The notes under the pieces were generated by a model. That model did no database searches. It saw nothing but the letters and a program-made list of their open reading frames with translations, and was not told where the DNA came from. From a virus, in IMG/VR virus record IMGVR_UViG_3300020457_000004, positions 62,001-126,000 of that record: 64,000 bases of DNA; one strand, given 5' to 3'. Positions within the stretch are counted from its first letter, which is position 1; each line of letters opens with the position of its first letter. Of the stretch, positions 1-7,924 are shown in pieces. A program made the translations under genes and the position numbers.

Positions 1-6
1 TAAATT

Positions 7-660
7 ATGAGAACAATTGTCACCCTCAAATACGGAAACAAATACTCTGCCGATGATGTAAACACTATTTATAATATGTGTAAACCATATCTATTCGGTG
101 GCAACTTTTGGTGTCGAACCGATGACCCAAAAGGATTAAAACAAGGAATACTTACACAGAAGTATACTGGTCTAGGCAACTGGGAAAAAATCTTACTTCT
201 TGGTAAAAATTTTGGTGGCCGAACCATATATTTAGACCTCGATGTTATAGTTCAAGGTAACCTTACCCCTTTATTTGACCTTTGCGATGAACCTACCATA
301 TGCGAAACATACTGGAAAGACTTTGGTGGCGCGTGGAACTCTAGTGTTATGGCATGGAAATGTGATAATGCCGCCTATATAACAGAAGCATTTTTCAAAA
401 ACTTTGATTTAAACTTGCATAAATACGATGGTAAGGATGATAATTTTTTATATGATGGAAGGTTCTTTAAACGAACATTCCCAAAAGGATTGATATATTC
501 GTTCCTTGCTGGGGTAGACATGGAAACAGATACCTCACCAAGAGCTCATCAAATAAAACCAGATTATCCAATTGTCTTGTTAAACGGACAAAATGAAGTC
601 AATTACAATTTGAGACAAAAATATTATGATGCACTTTCTTTGCATGAAATGGGGGAATAA
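7..660 (+). CDS. GT-A-type glycosyltransferase, family member 1
   Basis: A 217-residue protein that probably transfers a sugar from a nucleotide donor. It shares with the genes at 626, 3132 and 4728 an N-terminal strand and helix (KYGNKY near residue 9, then a VN-x-IY helix). It also has a DxD-type metal/donor motif in YLDLDVIVQGN near residue 77, as in GT-A folds that use Mn2+ or Mg2+. No signal peptide or membrane segment is seen, so it should act in the cytoplasm. The start is the first ATG, 6 bases into the window, so its ribosome binding site lies mostly outside. It overlaps the next gene by 35 bases. Acceptor and donor are unknown; the family assignment rests on the motif and on the local paralogues. 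Confidence 0.7.
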   Translation: MRTIVTLKYGNKYSADDVNTIYNMCKPYLFGGNFWCRTDDPKGLKQGILTQKYTGLGNWEKILLLGKNFGGRTIYLDLDVIVQGNLTPLFDLCDEPTICETYWKDFGGAWNSSVMAWKCDNAAYITEAFFKNFDLNLHKYDGKDDNFLYDGRFFKRTFPKGLIYSFLAGVDMETDTSPRAHQIKPDYPIVLLNGQNEVNYNLRQKYYDALSLHEMGE

Positions 661-3142
661 GTACTCTCCAGAATATGTAAATAATCTATACAGAATGGTT
701 CAGCAGAACTACACCAAAAGGTTTAAGTTCATATGCTACACAGACGAACCAGAAGATATACACAAGGATATTAAGATTCGGTCTATACCCAATGTAGACC
801 CTCTCCATCCACGGCATTGGTTTGGTCAAGAAAACTTCTGTTGGGATAGAGCAAAGTTTCTTGTTCTCAATTCCCACCATTGGTTAAAAACCAAAGGGCC
901 TTTCTGTTATCTGGATTTAGATGTCATAATTCAAAACAACATCGATGACATATTTGAACTATCGAAAACTCCGCACATGATTTATTCCAATTGGGAAAAT
1001 CCAAAAGTTCTCAATGACAGAAGATTTACAGACATGCGTGGCACATTATACAACTCTAGTGTCATGTTATGGTGTACTGACCAAGGGGAAAAGATTTACA
1101 ATGATGTAATGAAACACAAGGACACGGTGTTTAAAACCTTTTGGAAAGGAACCGATAACTACTACCCATACAGAGAACATCAAGCAGTAGGCGATAACTA
1201 TTGGTCGTTCTTACCTAGTGATTGGGTATACTCCTACAATAGAGGGAGACAACATCCCAATGATGTCACGCAACACCTGTATAGAGAAGGTGCAAAATTC
1301 TGTATCTTTGAAGCATCCGTTGGTGGTAGAAACAAAAACAATCTCAAACCACACGAGTTAAGAGATTACAATCTACTCACACATTGGCACGGCAAAACAG
1401 AATTTGAAAGATTGTGGTTACCCAAGTTTCCAGATAACTTCTTTGATAAAAATAAACATACCAATAAGATATCTCAGTTATTGCGTACTAAAGACTACGA
1501 TACACTAGAAGAAAAATTCTTCAAAGACTTACCACAACTAAAACAAGATTGGGAACAATATTCAAAAGAGTTTGAAACACTACGCGAGTGGATTGGATTT
1601 GAATCTTTAACAGATAGTATGCTACAAGAAAACTATATGGACAAGGATACAATATCAGACATAAAAGAACTTATTGAAACAAATGATTTGCAATCCCTTT
1701 CAGAAAAAATGATTAATGACTTCCCAGAGTTGGAAGAATATTTTAAAGGTACAATTTCTGAAGTGAAGGTACATGTACCAGAATTAGAAAGAGAGATATC
1801 TGACCTTATTTTTATACGACAAATAGAACCGCACCACAAGGATATTATCAAAGAACTATATGATTCTGGTGATATGATTTCAATGCATAAAAAGTTTCTC
1901 GCTGACTATCCAGATGACCCTGTACTGTTACAGGGTGATGAGTCTTTGTATTGGAACAAAGATGCAAATGAGATATATGACTTTTACAAACAGAGGTACA
2001 TATATAAGTCTCATCTAACCGCGTTTGATGAAGCGAAAGAACTGGGCGCTGTTAGATATTTCTGGAACATAAGTTTTCTACAATGTTTCGCGTTGTATAA
2101 AAGACTATGGGATAAAAACACACTACCACAAATCAAAAAAGATGTCATGGATAACATCAAAGAACATGGGATGCAAAGGGTGTTCTGGGATGCGTCAGCT
2201 GAAGATGTTCAATCCCTGTACAAGAAATACTATTTACAGAACCTAAAAGAATTATTTTATAAAGAAGATTATGAGAAAGTATTTGAAAGACTATACAACA
2301 TCATGCCCAAACAAGAACTCATATCAATCATTAATCAAGATAGTGTAAAAGATAATGATACTCTTGTCAAGTATTTTCAAATGCATGGGGAACAATATAG
2401 TGACTTATACACAGGATTGTATGATGATGGCAATCCAGAAGGTGCATTAATACAACTATCTACCAAACAAAATGATACTGGGAATGAATTTAATGATATT
2501 TTTGTCAATGGAAAAGAACATACACTAGATTCTCTCAAGACTGTAGTTGAAAACTTCAAGTTACAATGGGTTACATTTATGTGTGAAATCACAGACCCGA
2601 CAAACTGTGACCAAATTGAGTCTATTTGTCGGTATTTTAAAGAAAAATTAGGCTGTACAGTTACCGTTCAAACATTTAAGTCATATATAAAAGACCTACC
2701 TTTTGTTGATAGGGTTGAACATGTACTTCCTACACAACCAACCGAGAACGAAATAAAGGTAAATGATAGTATTGCTAGTGATATTCCAGTAAGTCTGGAA
2801 ACATTGAAACGGTTTAAGAAGGATGAGGAAGTACGAACCAAGAAACCTAAGATGAAAGAGAAGGAACCAGTATGGTGTGACGCGAGGAAAAGTGAATATT
2901 TTTATGTGAATTCGCAAGGCAACCTTTTTCCGTGTGCGTACATTGCTAGAGATGTAATGGAACACAAATTATTTCCTTATCATCCTATTGACTATACATA
3001 CAATTTCAAGTATAATGATGGGACGAAATTTAATATCGGTGAGATAATTTATAACCATGACTTTGAGAACATAAGTCAACACTTGAAGAGGAAACCCCTC
3101 AGCGTTTGTACCAGAAATTGTGGAGATTGCCATGCGAGTTAA
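626..3142 (+). CDS. Glycosyltransferase fused to half radical-SAM and SPASM tail
   Basis: An 838-residue multidomain protein. Residues 1-275 are a glycosyltransferase like its neighbours (KWGNKYSPEYVN, then YLDLDVIIQNN). Residues 280-600 are helical, with four degenerate modules of the pattern I-x2-L-x4-D-x3-L-x2-K-F-x2-D-x-P near 281, 345, 407 and 538. Residues 680-745 look like the end of a radical SAM barrel. Residues 750-838 carry a SPASM-type iron-sulfur motif: WC near 751, FPC about 18 residues later, and a terminal C-x4-C-x2-C (CTRNCGDC). The CxxxCxxC motif that binds the radical SAM cluster is absent, so the tail probably binds an auxiliary cluster or zinc, or is structural. ATG at 626 is kept because it preserves the first strand. 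The fusion links the glycosyltransferases with the radical SAM set at 51-62 kb. Confidence 0.72.
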   Translation: MMHFLCMKWGNKYSPEYVNNLYRMVQQNYTKRFKFICYTDEPEDIHKDIKIRSIPNVDPLHPRHWFGQENFCWDRAKFLVLNSHHWLKTKGPFCYLDLDVIIQNNIDDIFELSKTPHMIYSNWENPKVLNDRRFTDMRGTLYNSSVMLWCTDQGEKIYNDVMKHKDTVFKTFWKGTDNYYPYREHQAVGDNYWSFLPSDWVYSYNRGRQHPNDVTQHLYREGAKFCIFEASVGGRNKNNLKPHELRDYNLLTHWHGKTEFERLWLPKFPDNFFDKNKHTNKISQLLRTKDYDTLEEKFFKDLPQLKQDWEQYSKEFETLREWIGFESLTDSMLQENYMDKDTISDIKELIETNDLQSLSEKMINDFPELEEYFKGTISEVKVHVPELEREISDLIFIRQIEPHHKDIIKELYDSGDMISMHKKFLADYPDDPVLLQGDESLYWNKDANEIYDFYKQRYIYKSHLTAFDEAKELGAVRYFWNISFLQCFALYKRLWDKNTLPQIKKDVMDNIKEHGMQRVFWDASAEDVQSLYKKYYLQNLKELFYKEDYEKVFERLYNIMPKQELISIINQDSVKDNDTLVKYFQMHGEQYSDLYTGLYDDGNPEGALIQLSTKQNDTGNEFNDIFVNGKEHTLDSLKTVVENFKLQWVTFMCEITDPTNCDQIESICRYFKEKLGCTVTVQTFKSYIKDLPFVDRVEHVLPTQPTENEIKVNDSIASDIPVSLETLKRFKKDEEVRTKKPKMKEKEPVWCDARKSEYFYVNSQGNLFPCAYIARDVMEHKLFPYHPIDYTYNFKYNDGTKFNIGEIIYNHDFENISQHLKRKPLSVCTRNCGDCHAS

Positions 3143-3944
3143 TGTAGTTTGTAGTAAATGGGGAGAAAAATATGGCCCGCACTTTGTTAACCGTCTTTAT
3201 AACATGTCTAAGCGCAATACACCTTCGACAATGGATTTTCATTTCTACTGTTATACGGACAACGATAAGGGATTATTACCAGATATTAAGGTTATACCAT
3301 TTCCCGATATCCCTACCATCCATCCTAAATACTGGTTCGGCGCTGACGAGTTTAAGTACGGCATGGCTCGCTGTTGGGACAGGCCTAAAACTTTCGTTTT
3401 TAATACTCACAATTTCGGCCCAGATAAGCCGACAGGACGCTTCATCTTCTTTGATTTGGATGTAATTATTCAGAATGATATTACACCACTTCTAACTTAC
3501 AACACAGAACAACCAACTAAAATGCGGTCTTGGTGGCAAGACCCGAAACCCATGAAGACTAGACAATTTAAACTAGCACATGGTGCGTACACGAATGGAA
3601 GTTGTCAAGTATGGAGTGATGACCAATGTGAACCTATATGGGAAGATGTATTAGAAAACCAAGAAAAGATATGGTTCACATATACAGATGGGACTGATAA
3701 CTATCACTCTTGGAGATGGGGTGAGTATGGTGCTAAACTATGGGATTACTTTCCATCATGGATGGCGTACTCATATAATAGAGGTAGGTCATGGGATGAA
3801 GATGATTTGAATGTGGGTATATACAGACCCAATTGTATTTTGTGTGTATTTAATGTAGATTTGTTACCGTTTGAGGATGAAAGCAGAGGACACACTAAAC
3901 AAGATGACCTCGCAGACCCCAAACTATTAGAACATTGGAGGTAG
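3132..3944 (+). CDS. GT-A-type glycosyltransferase, family member 3
   Basis: A cytoplasmic protein of 270 residues from the preferred start, related to the glycosyltransferase domain at 626. It has KWGEKYGPHFVN at the N-terminus, the DxD motif in FFDLDVIIQND near residue 105, and the same later blocks (DGTDNYH, YSYNRGR) as the 626 protein. Those blocks suggest it is that protein's closest local relative. An ATG at 3120 is in frame, but GGAG at 3122-3125 is well spaced for ATG 3132, and starting there restores the family N-terminus. It overlaps the upstream gene by 11 bases. The sugar and acceptor are unknown. Confidence 0.7.
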   Translation: MRVNVVCSKWGEKYGPHFVNRLYNMSKRNTPSTMDFHFYCYTDNDKGLLPDIKVIPFPDIPTIHPKYWFGADEFKYGMARCWDRPKTFVFNTHNFGPDKPTGRFIFFDLDVIIQNDITPLLTYNTEQPTKMRSWWQDPKPMKTRQFKLAHGAYTNGSCQVWSDDQCEPIWEDVLENQEKIWFTYTDGTDNYHSWRWGEYGAKLWDYFPSWMAYSYNRGRSWDEDDLNVGIYRPNCILCVFNVDLLPFEDESRGHTKQDDLADPKLLEHWR

Positions 3945-3946
3945 AA

Positions 3947-4105
3947 ATGAAAAAACTTTGGAAACTATGGTGCATGTCTTTAGGAGAAAAGGCATCGGAT
4001 GATTCACACGAGGCTGATATGGTTGCAATAATGAGAACCATAGTTGTCTTGGTAAACTTCTTCACCTGTTTCTTTATTATATCGGGAGTATTGAGACATT
4101 GGTAA
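3947..4105 (+). CDS. 52-residue single-pass membrane protein
   Basis: A small gene too short for most gene finders. GGAGG at 3937-3941 lies 5 bases before the ATG, and the stop overlaps the next start (TAATG). The product has a basic, tryptophan-rich start (MKKLWKLW), a polar stretch with LGEKASDDSHEAD, and one hydrophobic segment of about 20 residues (30-49) ending GVLRHW. I expect an inner-membrane protein with a short tail. Function is unknown. The strong ribosome binding site and tight coupling support that it is translated. It is not an obvious holin because it has only one membrane span. Confidence 0.7.
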   Translation: MKKLWKLWCMSLGEKASDDSHEADMVAIMRTIVVLVNFFTCFFIISGVLRHW

Positions 4106-4731
4106 TGATGAGTCCAAATTGGTTTATAGCCGAAGAACAGATATCAAAACATAATTGTATCTGGACAGGTGAGGTATCTATGGATACCTTGAATTATTAT
4201 AGAAAGTTTGTGGGTGAAACTTCAAACAATTATAACTTAGCAGGACATCTGGATAAACAAATAAGAATTGAGGATATGCCGTGGGAGGTTAAAGAAGATA
4301 TTATGAGTCACTTCTACAGACAAGAAGTACAACGGTATATGAAGATACATAAAGACACAAGTCATCCGTTATTACCTATTGGTTTAGAAAGCGTATGGAT
4401 TAACTATCAAAAGAAACACGAATTCAATCCTATGCACAATCATGGCGGATTGTTTTCATTTGTAATTTTTATCAATATTCCGTATAACTTGGAAGATGAA
4501 GATAAATTCTTCCCAGAAAAACAAGACCCAAAAACTTCAAGGTTATGTTTTGTGGTAAACTCACCAATGGGTGTACCAGAAGAACTGGCAATAAATGTTG
4601 ACCAAGGGTTTGAAGGAAAGATGATTTTGTTTGATGCAAAACTGCCACACATGGTTTATCCCTTTTATACTTCAGATGGTGAAAGGATTACCGCGTCTGG
4701 TAATGTAGTTTATGAGAGGGAACCATTTTGA
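4105..4731 (+). CDS. 2OG-Fe(II) oxygenase family protein
   Basis: A protein of about 208 residues with the double-stranded beta-helix signature of phage 2-oxoglutarate/Fe(II) oxygenases. An iron-binding pair is seen in NPMHNHGGLFSFVIFI. The distal histidine is in LPHMVYPF, followed by an arginine in GERITASGNV that would bind 2-oxoglutarate. Such enzymes hydroxylate proteins, sugars or small molecules; the substrate here is unknown. The open frame extends up to a TTG at 4099, but ATG 4105 overlaps the upstream stop and ATG 4108 follows directly, so translational coupling favours one of these two. It sits between glycosyltransferases, which hints at modification of a glycan or of a glycan-carrying protein. 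Confidence 0.72.
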   Translation: MMSPNWFIAEEQISKHNCIWTGEVSMDTLNYYRKFVGETSNNYNLAGHLDKQIRIEDMPWEVKEDIMSHFYRQEVQRYMKIHKDTSHPLLPIGLESVWINYQKKHEFNPMHNHGGLFSFVIFINIPYNLEDEDKFFPEKQDPKTSRLCFVVNSPMGVPEELAINVDQGFEGKMILFDAKLPHMVYPFYTSDGERITASGNVVYEREPF

Positions 4732-5411
4732 ATATCTACACAGTAAAGTGGGGTGACAAGTATAACTATCAACATGTCAATAATGTATATGAGGCGTGTA
4801 AAGAATTTTATACACCCCCAGATGGACACTTCGATTTCTTTTGCCTAACAGAAAATCCAAAGGGGTTAGATAAGAACATTACGCCACTCGCATTGCCTGG
4901 CGGAAACAAACTAGTGAAGTGGTGGAATAAGATGTACCTCTTTGACAGTAACATCGTCACGCAGAAAGGTGAAAAGATGTTCTTTGATATTGATACTATC
5001 ATTCAGAAAGACATAACTCCTATCGTAAACTATGACCCAGAGGATTGTCTTTGTTTCGTAAAGACATACTGGCACGATTTAGAAACTCAATATAAAAACA
5101 CTAGACACATTCCACATAAATATACAGATCTAAACTCTTCGGTTCTGAGGTGGAATGATAACTTAAACACAGAAGAGATTACAGAATACTTTAATAAATA
5201 TCAGAAACAAATACTATGGTACTATCGTGGTCTTGATAACTTCTTTTATAACAGAAGAATAACCAAAATCAAATTGTTTCCTATAGGTTGGGTATATAGT
5301 TTTAACCAAGGCTATGTCTTCCCACACGATATAGATAAACACACATACCGCGAACTACCTTATGTTTGTATTTTTGACTCAATGGGAAAAGGTGAAGATG
5401 TTAAATTTTAA
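4728..5411 (+). CDS. GT-A-type glycosyltransferase, family member 4 (TTG start)
   Basis: A 227-residue protein with the local family N-terminus (TVKWGDKYNYQHVNN) and a variant metal motif, FFDIDTIIQKD, near residue 88. It also has the late YSFNQGY block seen in its paralogues. The start is a TTG overlapping the preceding stop by 4 bases, with GAGAGGG just upstream; no ATG would keep the conserved first strand. The 3' end overlaps the methyltransferase-like gene by 14 bases. It is probably a cytoplasmic sugar transferase working with the other three. Specificity is unknown. Confidence 0.68.
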   Translation: MNIYTVKWGDKYNYQHVNNVYEACKEFYTPPDGHFDFFCLTENPKGLDKNITPLALPGGNKLVKWWNKMYLFDSNIVTQKGEKMFFDIDTIIQKDITPIVNYDPEDCLCFVKTYWHDLETQYKNTRHIPHKYTDLNSSVLRWNDNLNTEEITEYFNKYQKQILWYYRGLDNFFYNRRITKIKLFPIGWVYSFNQGYVFPHDIDKHTYRELPYVCIFDSMGKGEDVKF

Positions 5412-6081
5412 TTTTTTAAATAACTTTAAATACTGGGGCGAGGCGTTACATGTTATAGAAAACAAAATGCCTCACAAACTTGTAGATTTTAGACAATCTC
5501 TACAGGAAAATAATATGGATGCTTCAATCTGGTTGGTTGAAGAACTGAAAGAGTACTTGGAAGAATATTATACCAAACAAGGTAATCTTAGAATATTAAT
5601 TCTTAATTCTTGGTTAGGTCTTCCTATGGTTCCTCTTTTATGTGAAAACTTAGATGTCGCACAAATTCATTTAGTGGACATGGATGAAGAGAGTATCAAT
5701 CTTTCTAAATCATTTCACAAGTACTATGCCCAAGAGAAGTTTGTAAACATTCGTCATTGGAATCTAGACATACCGTTTGAGTTTGAGAATCTAAATAAGA
5801 TTGATGTTGATATAGTAATTTGTATTCACACAGAACAAATGTATCCTCTAACAGAACTAGTGGGTAAGAATCCCAATGCCGTGTACGCGATGCAGAACTC
5901 TAATGTAGTTGAAGAGATGTATGGTATCAATTGTGTGAACTCAATCGAGGCACTAAAAGAACAGATAGGAATAGAAGAGTGTGGATATGAAGGAACCAAA
6001 CAACAAATATATTATTCTTGGGATGGTAAAAAGGAGTTTGATAGATTTATGATTATAGGACAGAGGGAAGGATTCTTCTAA
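5398..6081 (+). CDS. SAM-dependent methyltransferase-like protein
   Basis: A protein of 227 residues from ATG 5398, which is preceded by AAGG-TGA. The open frame runs upstream to 5362 but without a ribosome site. It looks like a class I methyltransferase: a hydrophobic strand and turn (RILILNSWLGLP) where the SAM-binding glycine loop should be, an acidic end of the second strand (IHLVDMDEES), and a VDIVICIHTEQMYP strand corresponding to motif IV. The glycine loop is degenerate, so catalysis is not certain. A protein with the same logic lies at 62967, and both may belong to one phage family. It ends convergently with, and overlaps by 4 bases, the minus-strand gene at 6078. Confidence 0.55.
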   Translation: MLNFNFLNNFKYWGEALHVIENKMPHKLVDFRQSLQENNMDASIWLVEELKEYLEEYYTKQGNLRILILNSWLGLPMVPLLCENLDVAQIHLVDMDEESINLSKSFHKYYAQEKFVNIRHWNLDIPFEFENLNKIDVDIVICIHTEQMYPLTELVGKNPNAVYAMQNSNVVEEMYGINCVNSIEALKEQIGIEECGYEGTKQQIYYSWDGKKEFDRFMIIGQREGFF

Positions 6082-6716
6082 AAATCTAATAGTGGATATT
6101 CACTCATATCAATATCTGCTACCATCTGTTTCCATAGGTATTCATCTGGTATAACAAAACCAAATGTTTGACGCGGGCCTCTACTTCCAGCAGTATGCCA
6201 GTATGGAGTTTCGTCTTTACCACCATAATATCCTATCTTCACATTCCACCCTACTGGGTCATGGATAGTCACAACATTTCCATCTTCATCTAAGTGTTTA
6301 AAGAATCCACACCCATCACTATAAGACATTAAAATATTATAGCCTGGACAGTCCCAGTTATTATGCCAAGACATGAAACCACCAGCAGGATAGTAAACAT
6401 GTACCGCGTTAAACTTAGCACACAACCACGCGGATAATTCAGCACAAGTCTTCAAAGACTCTCTTCTAAGTTCTTTATCAACTCCATGTGTCAAATGAAA
6501 ATCACATACCTTCGCATACTCTGGTGGGCCTTTGTGGTCTTCACCCTTTGCCTGAACCTCTCTAAGATATTCTTCCGAACAATAGTAATCCATATCCCTG
6601 TCACCAAATCTTCTTTCGTCCATAGGTAAAGGTTGTATTGCGTTGTTATTATAGAAGTCCATCCACTTGTCGAGGATTTCTATTAACTCTGGATTTACTA
6701 ATTTTATTGTTTTCAT
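6078..6716 (-). CDS. Putative double-stranded beta-helix (2OG-Fe(II)-like) protein
   Basis: A 212-residue protein whose second half resembles an iron-dependent oxygenase core. PAGGFMSWHNNWDCPGYN carries a possible H-x-N/D iron pair. A turn with DGCGFFKH and a strand GWNVKIGYYGG follow, and then YWHTAGSRGPRQTFGFVI offers a distal histidine and an arginine. The first half is charged and helical (RFGDRDMDYYC). The iron triad is not canonical, so it could be a cupin-like binding protein. It is the last gene of a short minus operon (7860 to 6078) and overlaps the glycosyltransferase upstream of it by 4 bases. Function is unknown. Confidence 0.5.
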   Translation of the reverse strand: MKTIKLVNPELIEILDKWMDFYNNNAIQPLPMDERRFGDRDMDYYCSEEYLREVQAKGEDHKGPPEYAKVCDFHLTHGVDKELRRESLKTCAELSAWLCAKFNAVHVYYPAGGFMSWHNNWDCPGYNILMSYSDGCGFFKHLDEDGNVVTIHDPVGWNVKIGYYGGKDETPYWHTAGSRGPRQTFGFVIPDEYLWKQMVADIDMSEYPLLDF

Positions 6717-7417
6717 TTTAACTGAAAAGATTCTTGTTCTTTATATATTCTATCCAAGGTGTAGTGTGTTATAATAATAGGCATTCCCGCCAACTCTTCT
6801 GGTCGTTGTCCCATGCAGAAGTTCCATCTAGCATCTGGCCATGGGAAGTCTCCAACTTTAATTTTGTCCTTATATTTCTTTTCTAAAAGATACCACATAC
6901 TAAATGTATCCCACTTACAGACTTCTCTCGGATATGGTGATTGGTCATACTCTGGTCTAATCTGGTCACAGTATTGTTGAAACCAATCGTCCATCAATTC
7001 AAGTACAATAGGTTTCTTTTTATATACAAAGACACCACAATGATATATCATTTCCTCCGTATCATTTAACTTAGTTATCTTTGCATTGTATGGTCTGTTT
7101 CTAGTAAATATTATATCATTATCTTTTACAAATGTAAAGACCTTTTTTATATCTTCGTGTTGAATATAGGTGTCACAATCTATATACATTGTCTTTTCGT
7201 ATGGAGTTCTGGATAATGCCCAGAGTTTTGCTCTCACATGGTCATCACAATAAAATACATTATCAAACATACTTTTATCATATGTTCCATCCCACCTTTC
7301 TTCTGTAAAAAGTGTAATCTTTGCTTTGGGATGAAAGTCTAATAATGATTCAGCGGATTGAATAGCGGCTTGTAAATATCTTTCATCACGAGAAGCAACA
7401 TAAAGATATCCATTCAT
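6713..7417 (-). CDS. Glycosyltransferase (GT-A, DxD type)
   Basis: A protein of 234 residues from ATG 7417. The open frame extends 16 codons further upstream, but the ATG at 7417 overlaps the upstream TAA (TAATG), which argues for coupling. It starts MNGYLYVASRDERYLQAA, typical of glycosyltransferases that scan a nucleotide-sugar pocket. It has the metal motif MYIDCDTYIQ near residue 80 and a conserved HCGVFVYKK block. It is a different family from the four enzymes at 7-5411, nearer the GT8-like group. Its location next to tail-fibre genes leaves open whether it modifies fibres or host surface sugars. Confidence 0.65.
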   Translation of the reverse strand: MNGYLYVASRDERYLQAAIQSAESLLDFHPKAKITLFTEERWDGTYDKSMFDNVFYCDDHVRAKLWALSRTPYEKTMYIDCDTYIQHEDIKKVFTFVKDNDIIFTRNRPYNAKITKLNDTEEMIYHCGVFVYKKKPIVLELMDDWFQQYCDQIRPEYDQSPYPREVCKWDTFSMWYLLEKKYKDKIKVGDFPWPDARWNFCMGQRPEELAGMPIIITHYTLDRIYKEQESFQLK

Positions 7418-7860
7418 TACGGTTCCGTTGGTAATGCTTCTTTTTGAATCAATATAGTAACCCATGCTTGTACTTCTAACTGGGTTTTTGCTTTACGAAT
7501 AAGTTTTTTGATTTCTTTGTTGTTAGAGTTTTTGATTGCATCGATTTCAAAAGCTTCTAGTTTCATATTGAATAATGATTCTTGCAGTATTCTGTTCCTA
7601 TGAACCTCGCGTTGTTCAGCATCTTTTAGTTCTTGTTCTGCTACAACCTCTTTGTGTGCTTCTGTATTTTCATCGATATCTTTTTCGGTGAAGATTTCCA
7701 TGATGGCATTAAAGTCCTCATTGACAAGACCTTCTTTGATATTACCAACATTGATTTGTGCTGGACGATAATTCTTTCCAACCAAAATCTCGCAGAATAG
7801 CGATCGGTTTTCTTTATCTATCCATCGGGGGTTGCGATATTTCGCCTTTTCTTCGGTCAT
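7417..7860 (-). CDS. Unrecognised 147-residue protein next to tail fibres
   Basis: I do not recognise this protein. It opens with a polar, proline- and tryptophan-containing stretch (KYRNPRWIDKENRS), then a short beta-like region with RPAQINVGNIKEG. The second half is highly charged and helical (residues 60-145), probably coiled. A good ribosome site (GAGGAAA) precedes the ATG, and the consensus promoter at 7892-7921 reads into it. Being the first gene after the tail-fibre genes, it could be a fibre-assembly chaperone; this is inference from position only. No membrane segment or signal peptide is seen. Confidence 0.6.
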   Translation of the reverse strand: MTEEKAKYRNPRWIDKENRSLFCEILVGKNYRPAQINVGNIKEGLVNEDFNAIMEIFTEKDIDENTEAHKEVVAEQELKDAEQREVHRNRILQESLFNMKLEAFEIDAIKNSNNKEIKKLIRKAKTQLEVQAWVTILIQKEALPTEP

Positions 7861-7881
7861 AATATTTCCTCATGATTAAAT

Positions 7882-7906
7882 GGGTAGGTTTATTATACAC
7901 CTACCC
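7882..7906. terminator. Inverted repeat overlapping a promoter -10 box
   Basis: An 8-bp perfect stem (GGGTAGGT / ACCTACCC) with a 9-base loop, just downstream of the tail-fibre gene stop at 7925. There is no T-run on the minus side, so it is at best a weak terminator or transcript end. Its loop and right arm hold part of the -10 box of the promoter at 7892-7921. Confidence 0.45.
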
Positions 7907-7921
7907 CACTATATATGTCAA
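7892..7921 (-). promoter_or_regulatory. Consensus sigma70-type promoter
   Basis: On the minus strand TTGACA, an 18-bp spacer and TATAAT are both perfect, preceded by GA-C before the -35 box as in the promoters at 39117 and 42676. It should drive 7860-6078 (unknown protein, glycosyltransferase, oxygenase-like) independently of late tail-gene transcription. Confidence 0.8.
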
Positions 7922-7924
7922 GTC

